A DNA stretch of 64,000 nt from Nocardioides jiangxiensis (GCF_030580915.1 NZ_JAUQTA010000001.1:62001-126000); one strand, 5' to 3'. Positions 56,519 through 64,000 are shown, counted from the first letter of the stretch. Notes: generated by a model from the sequence alone, not told the origin. Program-made: numbers and translations.

Positions 56519-57253
56519 TCAGAGCGCAGGCCACGGGATGGCGGGCCACTCGCCCGACGGCGGCGGGAAGACACCCGCGTCCAGCAGGGCGCCGGCCCGC
56601 GTGCGGAACGCCTCGATCTCGTCGTCGCTGAGGAGCCGGGAGAGCTGCCCGGTCAGGGCGCCGTCCGTGGCCACGTGCGCGACCGCTCGTCGTTCCTCCT
56701 CGGTCAGCGGTTCGCCGATCCAGCCCCACAGCACCGTGCGGAGCTTCGGATCCGTGTGGAAGGTGACCCCGTGGTCGATGCCGAAGCGCTCCGCGCCCCG
56801 GCTGAGCACGTGACCGCCCTTGCGGTCGGCGTTGTTGACCAGGACGTCCAGGAGCGCGATGCGACGCAGCGCCGCGGACTCCTCGTGGACCAGCAGCACC
56901 GGTCGGCCGGTCTCGTCGCGGGCCTCGAGGACGACGACCTGTCCCGGCAGCTGTTCGCCGGGCAGCACCACGTCCACGGCGGCCTGGCCCGGATCCTCCT
57001 CGATCCACTCCTGGAGCATCCCCGGTCCGTGCGGGCCGTCGTCCAGCCAGGTCCGGGGTACGACGTGCCAGCCGAGCGCCTCCGAGACCAGGTACGTCGC
57101 GAGCTCACGGTGCGCGAGGTGGCCGCCCGGGAAGTCCCAGAGCGGCCGCTCCCCCGCCACGGGCTTGTAGACGACCTGCAGGTCGCCGAGCCGCCCGAGG
57201 AAGGTCGCGTTGGAGGCGGTCGTCAGCCGGCCCTCGAGGACCAGCTCAGCCAC
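56519..57253 (-). CDS. SCO1664-family protein (kinase-like fold)
   Basis: This 244-residue conserved actinobacterial protein has a phosphoinositide-kinase-like core: ASNATFLGRLGDLQVVYKPVAGERPLWDFPGG (Lys-containing ATP-binding strand) and LLDVLVNNADRKGGHVLSRGAERFGIDHGVTFH, which resembles a catalytic and metal loop (D-R-K and D-H-G). No enzyme activity has been established. GTG 57253 overlaps the DUF3090 stop by eight bases, so it follows that gene. The neighbourhood of mshC, DUF3090 and a phosphoglycerate-mutase-like protein is conserved in actinobacteria. Confidence 0.85.
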   Translation of the reverse strand: MAELVLEGRLTTASNATFLGRLGDLQVVYKPVAGERPLWDFPGGHLAHRELATYLVSEALGWHVVPRTWLDDGPHGPGMLQEWIEEDPGQAAVDVVLPGEQLPGQVVVLEARDETGRPVLLVHEESAALRRIALLDVLVNNADRKGGHVLSRGAERFGIDHGVTFHTDPKLRTVLWGWIGEPLTEEERRAVAHVATDGALTGQLSRLLSDDEIEAFRTRAGALLDAGVFPPPSGEWPAIPWPAL

Positions 57254-57806
57254 GTCGCTTGAAGCCGTTGGCACGGACGCAGAGGTGCCCCGACGCGTCG
57301 ATCGGCTCACCGCAGAACGGGCAGTCGGGCCGACCAGCACCCACGACCTTCTGGGCACGAGCCACGAACGCACGCGCCGTCGCAGCGGCCAGGCGGACCA
57401 CGAGCACCTCGCCGGCGGCCTCCTGTGCGGGCTCGCCGCTCTCATCGCCCGCGTCGACGAGCGGATAGACCTCGATGACGATGCGCTCCTCCGCGGTGTC
57501 CCACGAGAGCGTCATGGTGCCGACGCGGAACTCCTCGTCGATGGGCTGCTCGAGCGGCCCGTCGTCGGCGAGGTCGAGCGGCGCCACGGCCGGGATGATC
57601 CCGCTCGTACCACCCTGCTGCATGAGCTCGTCGAGGAGCTCGTCCACGCGCTGCGCCAGCACCGCGACCTGCTGCTTCTCGAGCGCGACGCTGACGATGC
57701 GGCGGCCCGCGCGCGCCTGCAGGAAGAACGTGCGCTGCCCGGGCGCGCCGACCGTGCCCGCCACGAACCGCTCGGGCGGGTCGAACGAGTGCATCACCGG
57801 ATCCAT
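57246..57806 (-). CDS. DUF3090 family protein
   Basis: This 186-residue protein is a recognisable DUF3090 member: MHSFDPPERFVAGTVGAPGQRTFFLQARAGRRIVSVALEKQQVAVLAQRVDELLDELMQQGG. The end DCPFCGEPIDASGHLCVRANGFKR contains a Cys-x-x-Cys and His-x-Cys zinc-type pair. Function unknown. It lies between the MSMEG_4193-like phosphatase (nine bases upstream) and the SCO1664-like gene. ATG 57806 is six bases after TAGGCT on the minus strand. Confidence 0.9.
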   Translation of the reverse strand: MDPVMHSFDPPERFVAGTVGAPGQRTFFLQARAGRRIVSVALEKQQVAVLAQRVDELLDELMQQGGTSGIIPAVAPLDLADDGPLEQPIDEEFRVGTMTLSWDTAEERIVIEVYPLVDAGDESGEPAQEAAGEVLVVRLAAATARAFVARAQKVVGAGRPDCPFCGEPIDASGHLCVRANGFKRRG

Positions 57807-57812
57807 GACGCC

Positions 57813-57818
57813 AGCCTA
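57813..57818 (-). promoter_or_regulatory. -10 hexamer of a leaderless promoter (DUF3090 gene)
   Basis: TAGGCT on the minus strand, six bases before ATG 57806; it overlaps the last codons of the upstream phosphatase gene. Confidence 0.55.
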
Positions 57819-58517
57819 GGACCCGGCCCCTCGGGCCGCGGGGCCCGCTCCGCCACCGACCTCGGCGTCGTCCGGCCGCTCCACCGGCGCACGCAGCCAG
57901 CCCAGCTCGCCGGCATGCGTGTTCATCGCCAGGACCGTCGGACGCACGCTGCCGTAGCGGACGATCGAGACCGAGCCGGGGTCGACGTGGATGCGCTGGA
58001 AGTGGTCGAAGGGCAGGCCGAGCGCGTCGGCGAGGGCTGCCTTGATCGGGTCGCCGTGGCTCACCGCGACCCAGACGGCGCCGGCTCCGTGGGCGGCCTC
58101 GATCCGGGCGTCGTGCGCCCGCAGTGCGGCTGCGATGCGCTCGGCCATGTCGCCCAGGCACTCGCCGTCCGGGAAGGTCGCGGCCGACGGCGTCGCCTGG
58201 ACCGTCCGCCACAGCGGCTCCTCGAGCAGCTCCTTGATGGCGCGCCCCTGCCAGGCGCCGTACCCGACCTCCTGGAGGGCCTCGTCGACGGTGAGGTCGA
58301 GACCGGTGGCGTCGGCGATCGGGGCCGCGGTCTGCAGGCACCGGTCCAGCGGGCTGACCGCGATCGCGACGGGGTGCGCGTCGGCGATCCGCCGGGCGAC
58401 CTCCTCGGCCTGCGCTCGTCCGACGTCGTCGAGGTCCACTCCGGGCGCGCGGCCGGCGAGCACACCCGAGGTGTTCGCCGTGCTCCGCCCGTGTCGCACG
58501 AGGATCACCGTTGCCAT
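57816..58517 (-). CDS. Histidine phosphatase (MSMEG_4193-like, phosphoglycerate-mutase type)
   Basis: This 233-residue protein has the histidine-phosphatase core: VILVRHGRSTANTSGVLAGRAPGVDLDDVGRAQAEEVARRI with the phospho-accepting His9, the RHG-related Arg in VSPLDRCLQTAAPI, EVGYGAWQGRAIKEL and the second His in WVAVSHGDPIKAALADALG. It belongs to the branch called MSMEG_4193 family putative phosphomutase, which co-occurs with DUF3090, SCO1664 and mshC. Substrate unknown. ATG 58517 is seven bases after TACGCT on the minus strand. The C-terminal Gly/Ala-rich tail is unusual. Confidence 0.88.
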   Translation of the reverse strand: MATVILVRHGRSTANTSGVLAGRAPGVDLDDVGRAQAEEVARRIADAHPVAIAVSPLDRCLQTAAPIADATGLDLTVDEALQEVGYGAWQGRAIKELLEEPLWRTVQATPSAATFPDGECLGDMAERIAAALRAHDARIEAAHGAGAVWVAVSHGDPIKAALADALGLPFDHFQRIHVDPGSVSIVRYGSVRPTVLAMNTHAGELGWLRAPVERPDDAEVGGGAGPAARGAGS

Positions 58518-58524
58518 GCCGGCG

Positions 58525-58534
58525 AGCGTACGCT
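58525..58534. promoter_or_regulatory. Palindromic shared -10 for corA and the phosphatase gene
   Basis: AGCGTACGCT is a perfect palindrome. TACGCT on the plus strand (58529-58534) ends six bases before GTG 58541. TACGCT on the minus strand (58530-58525) ends seven bases before ATG 58517. The genes are 23 bp apart. Confidence 0.7.
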
Positions 58535-58540
58535 CAGGCC

Positions 58541-59542
58541 GTGATCGTCGACAGCGCCCTCTACCGCGACGGCGTGCGCGTGCCCCTGGACCGGTCCCTC
58601 GACGACCTCACCGCGCTGCGAGACCAGTGCGATGCGGCCAACGAGTTCGTCTGGGTGGGGCTGCACGAGCCGACGAAGGACGAGCTCGCCCGGGTGGCGG
58701 CGATCTTCGACCTCCACCCCCTCGCGGTCGAGGACGCCCTCCTCGCCCACCAGCGACCGAAGCTCGAGCGCTACCCCCACTCGCTCTTCCTCGTGCTCAA
58801 GACGCTCTGGTACGTCGACGACACCGATGCGGTCGAGACCGGCGAGATCAACGTCTTCACCGGGCCCGACTTCGTCGTCACGGTCCGCCACGGCCAGGGC
58901 GCGGAGCTGCACAGCGCGCGCCTGATGCTCGAGCAGCACGCCTCGATCCTCAGCCACGGTCCCTCCGCGGTGGCGTACGCCGTCTGCGACCGCGTGGTCG
59001 ACGAGTACCTCAAGGTCGCCGCCGAGCTCGAGGTCGACGTCGACGAGGTCGAGACCTCGGTCTTCTCCGAGGAGGAGACCGACGAGACCGAGCGGATCTA
59101 CATCCTCAAGCGCGAGCTCGCCGAGGTACGCCGTGCGGTGCTGCCGCTGCGGGAGCCCATGAACCGGGCTGCCACCGGCATGGTGCCCGGCATGACGCCC
59201 GACGCAGCGCCGTACTTCCGCGACGTCGCGGACCACCTGGGTCGGGTGGCGGAGTCGATCGACTCGCTCGACTCGCTGCTGTCCTCGGCGTTCGAGGCGC
59301 AGACGGCGCGGATCTCGCTCCAGCTCGCGAAGGTGTCGGCACAGCAGAACGAGGACATGCGCAGGATCTCCGCCGGTGCGGCCCTGATCCTGCTGCCGAC
59401 CCTGATCGCCGGCGTCTACGGCATGAACTTCGACCACATGCCCGAGCTGCACTGGCTCTTCGGCTACCCGATGGCCGTGCTGCTCATGATCGGTACGTCG
59501 GCCTACCTCTACCTGCGGTTCAAGCGCTCCGGCTGGCTGTGA
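58541..59542 (+). CDS. corA: CorA-family magnesium/cobalt channel
   Basis: This 333-residue CorA protein has a large cytoplasmic N-terminal domain (WVGLHEPTKDELARVAAIFDLHPLAVEDALLAHQRPKLERY), a long helix and two C-terminal transmembrane segments. The selectivity motif GMN is at residues 294-296 in GVYGMNFDHMPEL. It should transport Mg2+ or related divalent ions as a pentamer. The end LYLRFKRSGWL is typical. GTG 58541 is the leaderless start. It is convergent with uppP. Confidence 0.95.
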   Translation: MIVDSALYRDGVRVPLDRSLDDLTALRDQCDAANEFVWVGLHEPTKDELARVAAIFDLHPLAVEDALLAHQRPKLERYPHSLFLVLKTLWYVDDTDAVETGEINVFTGPDFVVTVRHGQGAELHSARLMLEQHASILSHGPSAVAYAVCDRVVDEYLKVAAELEVDVDEVETSVFSEEETDETERIYILKRELAEVRRAVLPLREPMNRAATGMVPGMTPDAAPYFRDVADHLGRVAESIDSLDSLLSSAFEAQTARISLQLAKVSAQQNEDMRRISAGAALILLPTLIAGVYGMNFDHMPELHWLFGYPMAVLLMIGTSAYLYLRFKRSGWL

Positions 59543-59558
59543 GCGCCGACGTGGAGGC

Positions 59559-60389
59559 TCAAGTGGCCGACATGACCCCGCCGGCGAGCAGCGCCAGCAG
59601 CCCGGCGCCGAGCAGCAGGCGGTAGGGCACGAACGACACGATCGTGTGCCCGGCGACGAACTTCAGCAGCCACGCCACGGACGCGTAGGCCACCACGAAG
59701 CTGACGGCCGTGCCGACGAGGGTCTCCCCCACGCCGATGTGCGAGCCGACGACGTCCTTGAGCTCGTAGAGGCCGGCAGCGGTCAGCGCGGGGATCGAGA
59801 GGAAGAAGCTGAGGCGGGTCGCGGTCACGCGGTCGAGCCCTCGCAGGAGTCCGGCCGAGATCGTCGCGCCGGAGCGGGAGACGCCCGGGACCAGCGCGAT
59901 GCACTGCACCGCGCCGACGACGAGCGCGTCCTTGAGCGTGAGCTTCTTCTCGCCACGCTCCTGGGTGCCCTGCTTCTCCGCCCACCACATGACCGCACTC
60001 CAGAGGATCAGGGCGGCGCCGACGACCCAGAGCGAGCGGAGCGGCCCGGAGATGAGGTCCTTCGCGGCGAACCCGATGATGCCGATCGGGATCGAGCCGG
60101 CGATGACGTACCAGCCCATGCGGTGGTCGAGCGTGCCGCGCTTCGCCGGGTCGACGATGCCGCCGAGCCACCCGGCCGCGATCGCCACGATGTCCTTGAA
60201 GAAGTACAGCAGCACCGCGGCGATGGCGCCCATCTGGATGACGGCGGTGTACGCCGTCACCGCGTCGTTGTCGATGGGCAGGCCGAGCGCCTTCTCGGCG
60301 ATCGTCAGGTGTCCGGTGCTGGAGACCGGGAGGAACTCGGTGAGCCCCTCGACGATTCCGAGGATGACGGCGTCGAAGTAGTTGAGCAC
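59559..60389 (-). CDS. uppP: Undecaprenyl-diphosphatase UppP
   Basis: UppP (BacA) dephosphorylates undecaprenyl diphosphate to recycle the cell-wall lipid carrier. The 276-residue protein has about eight hydrophobic segments. The family motifs are GIVEGLTEFLPVSSTGHLTIAEKALG (E-rich, near residue 15) and QCIALVPGVSRSGATISAGLLRG, with the Arg/Ser catalytic patch. FFLSIPALTAAGLYEL follows. GTG 60389 is seven bases after TAGGCT on the minus strand; a longer frame starting at 60812 is not membrane-like. Confidence 0.95.
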   Translation of the reverse strand: MLNYFDAVILGIVEGLTEFLPVSSTGHLTIAEKALGLPIDNDAVTAYTAVIQMGAIAAVLLYFFKDIVAIAAGWLGGIVDPAKRGTLDHRMGWYVIAGSIPIGIIGFAAKDLISGPLRSLWVVGAALILWSAVMWWAEKQGTQERGEKKLTLKDALVVGAVQCIALVPGVSRSGATISAGLLRGLDRVTATRLSFFLSIPALTAAGLYELKDVVGSHIGVGETLVGTAVSFVVAYASVAWLLKFVAGHTIVSFVPYRLLLGAGLLALLAGGVMSAT

Positions 60390-60396
60390 GGGCGGG

Positions 60397-60402
60397 AGCC
60401 TA
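60397..60402 (-). promoter_or_regulatory. -10 hexamer of a leaderless promoter (uppP)
   Basis: TAGGCT on the minus strand, seven bases before GTG 60389. Its TAG is also the stop codon of the upstream small membrane protein gene. Confidence 0.6.
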
Positions 60403-60594
60403 CGGGTGGATCCATGACGGGACCATGACGACACCCGCGAGCAGGACGATCGCGAGAGCCGCCCCGCCGAGCAGGCAGCGCCACAGCGACGGGCCGTCGC
60501 CGCGGGAGGGGGCTGCATCGCCGGCGACGAACGCGCGCAGCACCCGTCGCCGCTCCCACGCCTCCGCCTCGGCGCGCTCCCGGATGGTCGCCAT
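60400..60594 (-). CDS. Small single-pass membrane protein, function unknown
   Basis: I do not recognise the family. The 64-residue protein has a charged N-terminal half (MATIRERAEAEAWERRRVLRAFVAGDAAPSRG) and one transmembrane segment (CLLGGAALAIVLLAGVVMVPSWIHP), so it would be an N-in single-pass protein. ATG 60594 is seven bases after TACGGT on the minus strand. It is directly followed by uppP, and its stop lies inside the uppP -10 hexamer, so the two are closely linked but uppP probably has its own start. Confidence 0.6.
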   Translation of the reverse strand: MATIRERAEAEAWERRRVLRAFVAGDAAPSRGDGPSLWRCLLGGAALAIVLLAGVVMVPSWIHP

Positions 60595-60601
60595 GCCGCC
60601 G

Positions 60602-60607
60602 ACCGTA
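60602..60607 (-). promoter_or_regulatory. -10 hexamer of a leaderless promoter (small membrane protein)
   Basis: TACGGT on the minus strand, seven bases before ATG 60594. Confidence 0.5.
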
Positions 60608-60654
60608 CGGCGGCCCGGCGGCGTGGCGCGCGCGGGCGCCCGTGTACCTGTGGA

Positions 60655-60660
60655 TACCGT
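60655..60660 (+). promoter_or_regulatory. -10 hexamer of a leaderless promoter (aldo/keto reductase)
   Basis: TACCGT ends six bases before ATG 60667. Confidence 0.6.
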
Positions 60661-60666
60661 TTGCGC

Positions 60667-61614
60667 ATGCAGCAGCGCACGTTGGGCTCCACCGGCCTCC
60701 AGGTCTCCAGCCTCGGGCTCGGCACGCTCACGTGGGGCCGCGACACCGACGAGTACGAGGCGCGCGAGCAGCTGACGTCGTTCGTCGCCGCTGGCGGCAC
60801 CCTGCTCGACACCGCTGCGGGCTACGGCGACGGTGCCTCGGAGGAGCTGATCGGCTCGCTCCTGGGCGACGCGGTCGACCGCGACGACGTCGTCATCGCC
60901 ACCAAGGCCGGCATCACCCGCCGCCGCGGCGAGCGCGAGACCAACGTGTCGCGGGGTCGCCTGATCGCCGAGCTCGACGCCTCGCTGCGTCGCCTCGGCG
61001 TCGACCACGTGGACCTGTGGCAGGTGCACACCTGGGTCGACGAGACGCCGCTGGAGGAGACGCTGTCGGCCCTTGACTACGCCGTGACCACCGGCCGGGC
61101 CTCCTACGTGGGCGTCTCCAACTACTCGGGCTGGCAGACCGCACAGGCAGCGACGTGGCAGCGCGCGGTCCCGGGCCGCGCGACGCTCGCGTCGACGCAG
61201 GTGGAGTACTCGCTGCTCAACCGCTCGATCGAGGCGGAGGTGGTGCCCGCCACCCAGGCGCTCGGTCTCGGCATCCTGCCGTGGTCCCCGCTGGGCCGTG
61301 GCGTGCTGACGGGCAAGTACCGCACCGGCACACCCGCGGACTCCCGGGCCGCCTCCTCGCACTTCGCGAACTTCGTCGGCGTCTACCTCAACGAGCGCTC
61401 CCAGCGGATCGTGGAGGCGGTCTGCCGGGCCGCCGACGGCCTGGGCTGGACGCCGCTCGAGGTGGCCCTGGTCTGGGTCCGCGACCGTCCCGGTGTCGCC
61501 GCACCGCTCGTCGGCGCACGCACCGCCGCCCAGCTCAAGGCGGCGCTCGGCATCGCCGACCTGGTCATGCCGCCCGAGATCACCGACGCACTGGACGACG
61601 TCTCAGGAGACTGA
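60667..61614 (+). CDS. Aldo/keto reductase
   Basis: This 315-residue NADPH-dependent aldo/keto reductase has the family opening RTLGSTGLQVSSLGLGTLTWG. The catalytic Asp is in LLDTAAGYGDGASEELIG, with the Tyr position in GYG, the Lys in VIATKAG and the His-type site in HVDLWQVHTWVDETPLEE. The late motif IADLVMPPEITDAL is near the C-terminus. It reduces an aldehyde or ketone; the natural substrate is not identifiable. ATG 60667 fits the leaderless -10; TTG 60661 is the alternative. The DUF5703 GTG follows its stop by one base. Confidence 0.9.
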   Translation: MQQRTLGSTGLQVSSLGLGTLTWGRDTDEYEAREQLTSFVAAGGTLLDTAAGYGDGASEELIGSLLGDAVDRDDVVIATKAGITRRRGERETNVSRGRLIAELDASLRRLGVDHVDLWQVHTWVDETPLEETLSALDYAVTTGRASYVGVSNYSGWQTAQAATWQRAVPGRATLASTQVEYSLLNRSIEAEVVPATQALGLGILPWSPLGRGVLTGKYRTGTPADSRAASSHFANFVGVYLNERSQRIVEAVCRAADGLGWTPLEVALVWVRDRPGVAAPLVGARTAAQLKAALGIADLVMPPEITDALDDVSGD

Positions 61615-61615
61615 A

Positions 61616-61846
61616 GTGGCTGCACCCGCGCGCAAGGCACTCCGGCCCGGACTCGAATGGGAGTTCAACCAGTTCGTCCTGCCGCGCGACGTGAGCCGAT
61701 CCTTCGTCACGCGTTACCTCGTCGAGCTCGCCGAGACCGAGGGCTGGGAGCTGGCGCGGCTCGGCATCGGCAACGACGGGATGCGGCGGATCACCGTGCG
61801 CCGGAAGATCATCCGGCAGCAGAGGTCGGTCTACGCCCTCTACTGA
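61616..61846 (+). CDS. DUF5703 family protein
   Basis: This 76-residue protein is a DUF5703 member: WEFNQFVLPRDVSRSFVTRYLVELAETEGWELARLGIGNDGMRRITVRRKIIRQQR. It is small, basic and conserved in actinobacteria, with no known function. GTG 61616 has AGGAG about ten bases upstream and begins one base after the aldo/keto reductase stop, so the two genes are an operon. It is convergent with the M20 peptidase gene by two bases. Confidence 0.88.
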   Translation: MAAPARKALRPGLEWEFNQFVLPRDVSRSFVTRYLVELAETEGWELARLGIGNDGMRRITVRRKIIRQQRSVYALY

Positions 61847-61848
61847 GG

Positions 61849-63168
61849 TCAGACCCGGTCGAGGAACCGGTCGAAGACCCGCGCACCGAACTCCAGGCCG
61901 TCCACGGGCACACGCTCGTCGACGCCGTGGAAGAGCGCGGTGAAGTCGAGCTCGGCCGGGAGACGCAGCGGTGCGAAGCCATAGCAGCGCATGCCGAGCC
62001 TGCGGAAGTGCTTCGCGTCGGTGCCGCCGCTCATCAGGTACGGCGCCACGAGCGCATCGGGGTCCTCGGCGATCAGGGACTGCTCCATCGCACGCACCAG
62101 CGAGCCGTCGTACGGCGTCTCCCAGGGCTGCTGGTGGGAGACGAAGTCGAAGGCGATGTCGGGTCCGGCCAGCTCGTGCAGGGTGGCGAAGAACTCGTCC
62201 TCGTAGCCGGGCAGGAAGCGGCCGTCGACGTGGGCGGTGGCCTCCCCCGGCACCACGTTGACCTTGTAGCCCGCGCCCAGCATGGTCGGGTTGGCCGTGT
62301 TGCGGATGACCGCGCCCAGCATGCGCGCCGCTCCCCCGAACTCCTCGACCAGAGCCGCGGCGTTGTCCGGGGTGGCCTGCACGCCGGCGAGGGTGCCGAC
62401 CGAGGCGAGCAGCACCTCCATGGTGGGTGTGAGGCGGACGGGCCACTCGTACGAGCCGATCCGGGCCACTGCGCCGGCGAGCGCGGTGACGGCGTTGTCG
62501 TGGTTGATCATCGAGCCGTGACCGGCCCGGCCCTTCGCGGTGAGGCGCATCCAGGCCATGCCCTTCTCGGCCGCCTCGACCAGGTACATGCGCTGGCCGC
62601 GGACGGTCGTGGAGAAGCCGCCGACCTCACCCACGGCCTCGGTGCAGTCGGCGACCAGGTCCGGGTGCTCCTCGACCAGCCACTGTGCTCCGAGGTGGCC
62701 ACCGGCCTCCTCGTCCGCCGTCATGGCCAGCACGATCGGACGCTCCGGCAGGCGTCCGGCACGCGCACGGGCGCGGATGACCGACAGCGCCATGGCGTCG
62801 AAGTCCTTCATGTCGACCGCGCCTCGGCCCCACAGGTACCCGTCCTGGATCTCGCCGCTGAGCGGGTGGACGCTCCAGTCCTCCGCCGCCGCCGGGACGA
62901 CGTCGAGGTGGCCGTGCACGAGCAGCGGATCCCGGTCGCCCGAGCCGATCCGCGCGACCAGCGTCGTCCGGCCGGGGCGTGACTCGACGAGGGTCGAGTC
63001 GATGCCGACCTCGTCGAGGAGCGCCGCGACGTGCTCGGCTGCTGCGCGCTCCCCCGGGCCGGTGTCGGTGCCGTCGTTGGTCGAGTCGATGCGGATCAGG
63101 TCACGGCAGATGTCGACGACCTCTGCTGCCGGGTCGTACGACGGGCTCGGGTGCTCACCGGAGGACAT
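61849..63168 (-). CDS. M20/M25/M40-family metallopeptidase
   Basis: This 439-residue zinc peptidase or deacylase has the M20 metal sites: LLVHGHLDVVPAAAEDWSVHP (His and Asp), WGRGAVDMKDFDAMAL (bridging Asp), MTADEEAGGHLGAQWL (catalytic Glu pair) and the final SGGTDAKHFRRLG. The dimerisation domain is between about residues 195 and 320 (AGHGSMINHDNAV). It resembles ArgE/DapE/CPG2-type enzymes; substrate cannot be fixed. ATG 63168 has AAGGA seven bases upstream. Confidence 0.9.
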   Translation of the reverse strand: MSSGEHPSPSYDPAAEVVDICRDLIRIDSTNDGTDTGPGERAAAEHVAALLDEVGIDSTLVESRPGRTTLVARIGSGDRDPLLVHGHLDVVPAAAEDWSVHPLSGEIQDGYLWGRGAVDMKDFDAMALSVIRARARAGRLPERPIVLAMTADEEAGGHLGAQWLVEEHPDLVADCTEAVGEVGGFSTTVRGQRMYLVEAAEKGMAWMRLTAKGRAGHGSMINHDNAVTALAGAVARIGSYEWPVRLTPTMEVLLASVGTLAGVQATPDNAAALVEEFGGAARMLGAVIRNTANPTMLGAGYKVNVVPGEATAHVDGRFLPGYEDEFFATLHELAGPDIAFDFVSHQQPWETPYDGSLVRAMEQSLIAEDPDALVAPYLMSGGTDAKHFRRLGMRCYGFAPLRLPAELDFTALFHGVDERVPVDGLEFGARVFDRFLDRV

Positions 63169-63186
63169 GCGCCGATCCTTGCACGA

Positions 63187-63218
63187 AGGGCCCCGCCACC
63201 TGCCGGTGACGGGGCCCT
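63187..63218 (-). terminator. Hairpin terminator of the rib operon
   Basis: AGGGCCCCG pairs with CGGGGCCCT (9 bp) with an inner CACC/GGTG extension. It lies 11 bases past the ribH stop. Confidence 0.75.
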
Positions 63219-63229
63219 CGCAGCTGTGC

Positions 63230-63712
63230 TCAGAAGCCCTGGCGGATCTTCTTCAGCGTCTGGGCGGTGACGATCGCTGCGGAGGTGGCTTCCCAGCCCT
63301 TGTCCTCCTTGGAACCCTCGAGGCCGGCACGGTCGAGGGCCTGCTCGTCGTTGTCGGTCGTCAGCACGCCGAAGCCGACCGGCACCCCCGTGTCGAGGGC
63401 GACGCGGGTCAGGCCGTCGGTGGCGGCGTTGCAGACGAAGTCGAAGTGCGGGGTGCCGCCGCGGATGACGACACCGAACGCGACCACCGCGTCGTAGCCC
63501 TTGAGGGCCAGCTCGCGGGCGACGATCGGGAGCTCGAAGGCGCCCGGGACCCGGACCAGCGTCGCGTCGCTGACCTGGTAGGCGTCGAGGCAGCGCTGGG
63601 CGCCCGCGAGGAGGCCGTCCATCACCTGCTCGTGCCAGGTGCCCGCGACGATCGCGACCCGCAGGTCCGAGGCGTCCGTGGGTGCTGCGGTGGGTGCGCC
63701 GGCGCCGCTCAT
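63230..63712 (-). CDS. ribH: 6,7-dimethyl-8-ribityllumazine synthase
   Basis: RibH condenses the ribityl-aminouracil with dihydroxybutanone phosphate to form lumazine, the riboflavin precursor. The 160-residue protein has [101 protein letters not shown]. The catalytic His is in [11 protein letters not shown] 63712 overlaps the ribA stop by four bases (ATGA). Confidence 0.96.
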   Translation of the reverse strand: MSGAGAPTAAPTDASDLRVAIVAGTWHEQVMDGLLAGAQRCLDAYQVSDATLVRVPGAFELPIVARELALKGYDAVVAFGVVIRGGTPHFDFVCNAATDGLTRVALDTGVPVGFGVLTTDNDEQALDRAGLEGSKEDKGWEATSAAIVTAQTLKKIRQGF

Positions 63713-64000
63713 GAGTTCCCCTCCAGGGTGTCCAGGTCGATGGTGTGGCCCATGCGCTCCGCCTTGGTGCGGAGGTAGGCCACGTTGTTCTCGTTGACGT
63801 GGGTGTCGAGCGCGACCCGCTCGGCCACGGCCACACCGTAGTCGGCGAGGCTCGTGCACTTGTCCGGGTTGTTGGTGATCAGCCGGACGTTGGTGACGCC
63901 GAGGTCGCGCAGGATCTGCGTCGCCGCGCCGTAGTGGCGGGCGTCGGCCGGCAGGCCGAGGTCGAGGTTGGCGTCGACCGTGTCGCGACCCTGCTCCTGC
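63709..64000 (-). CDS. ribA: GTP cyclohydrolase II (RibA/RibBA C-terminal part), partial
   Basis: The window ends within this gene; the last 96 codons are seen. [61 protein letters not shown] is the C-terminal GTP cyclohydrolase II core, and it ends [17 protein letters not shown]. The enzyme opens riboflavin synthesis from GTP. In actinobacteria it is usually fused to DHBP synthase (RibBA), which cannot be checked here. Coupling to ribH is by a 4-base overlap. Confidence 0.92.
   Translation of the reverse strand, partial: QEQGRDTVDANLDLGLPADARHYGAATQILRDLGVTNVRLITNNPDKCTSLADYGVAVAERVALDTHVNENNVAYLRTKAERMGHTIDLDTLEGNS

Overview
The window is about 64 kb of high-GC chromosome from an actinobacterium, most likely of the Nocardioidaceae type (family level is my inference). 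Diagnostic genes are the Pup-proteasome locus (arc, dop, pup, prcB, prcA, pafA, pafB, pafC), the mycothiol ligase mshC, the RNA polymerase-binding protein rbpA, the polyprenol-phosphate mannosyltransferase/lnt pair and the small lineage genes DUF3090, SCO1664-like, MSMEG_4193-like and DUF5703. I see no rRNA or tRNA gene, IS element, prophage or CRISPR array; the window looks like core chromosome.

Layout. 1-13 kb: mixed housekeeping genes, namely a partial secreted SGNH hydrolase, a zinc-ribbon membrane protein, rmuC, an OsmC protein, a cyclophilin lipoprotein, a lytic-transglycosylase-like lipoprotein, a half-length asparaginase, a GT-C membrane protein, a GNAT/alcohol dehydrogenase pair, an XRE-MurA fusion with a built-in operator, a zinc-ribbon protein, a glycerophosphodiesterase and a UMF1-type transporter. 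13-19 kb: rbpA behind a perfect SigR-type promoter, fxsA, the ppm/lnt pair, an alpha/beta hydrolase and a 5'-3' exonuclease. 19-28.2 kb: one continuous plus-strand urea operon, urtABCDE followed by ureABC-F-G-D. 28.1-29.7 kb: a cytoplasmic UrtA/AmiC-like binding protein divergent from a MarR regulator. 29.8-45.7 kb: a minus-strand block in the mycobacterial order trmI, arc, dop, pup, prcB, prcA, pafA, FKBP, pafB, pafC, tatA, tatC, helY, interrupted only by a plus-strand FAD/Rieske oxidoreductase between prcA and pafA. 45.8-54.4 kb: an S2P protease, a RecB-like nuclease, HAD, SRPBCC, an MFS transporter and metH. 54.4-58.5 kb: PAC2, mshC, SCO1664-like, DUF3090 and a phosphoglycerate-mutase-like protein. 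58.5-64 kb: corA, uppP, a small membrane protein, an aldo/keto reductase, DUF5703, an M20 peptidase, ribH and the end of ribA.

How the genes work together. The urt/ure operon would import urea and hydrolyse it to ammonia; the adjacent UrtA-like protein without a signal peptide and the MarR protein are plausible urea/amide sensors. The Pup block tags proteins (PafA), removes or prepares Pup (Dop), and unfolds and degrades substrates (ARC with PrcBA). PafBC is the WYL regulator pair that in mycobacteria controls DNA-damage genes.

The most striking pattern is in the promoters. At least 27 genes start exactly 6 or 7 bases after a TANNNT hexamer, so their mRNAs should be leaderless. At three divergent gene pairs the two -10 hexamers overlap in one symmetric sequence, so a single site should fire in both directions (48601-48610, 58525-58534, 29263-29269). 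The MurA fusion has a perfect 8-bp inverted repeat lying inside its own leaderless promoter, which suggests autoregulation by its fused DNA-binding domain.
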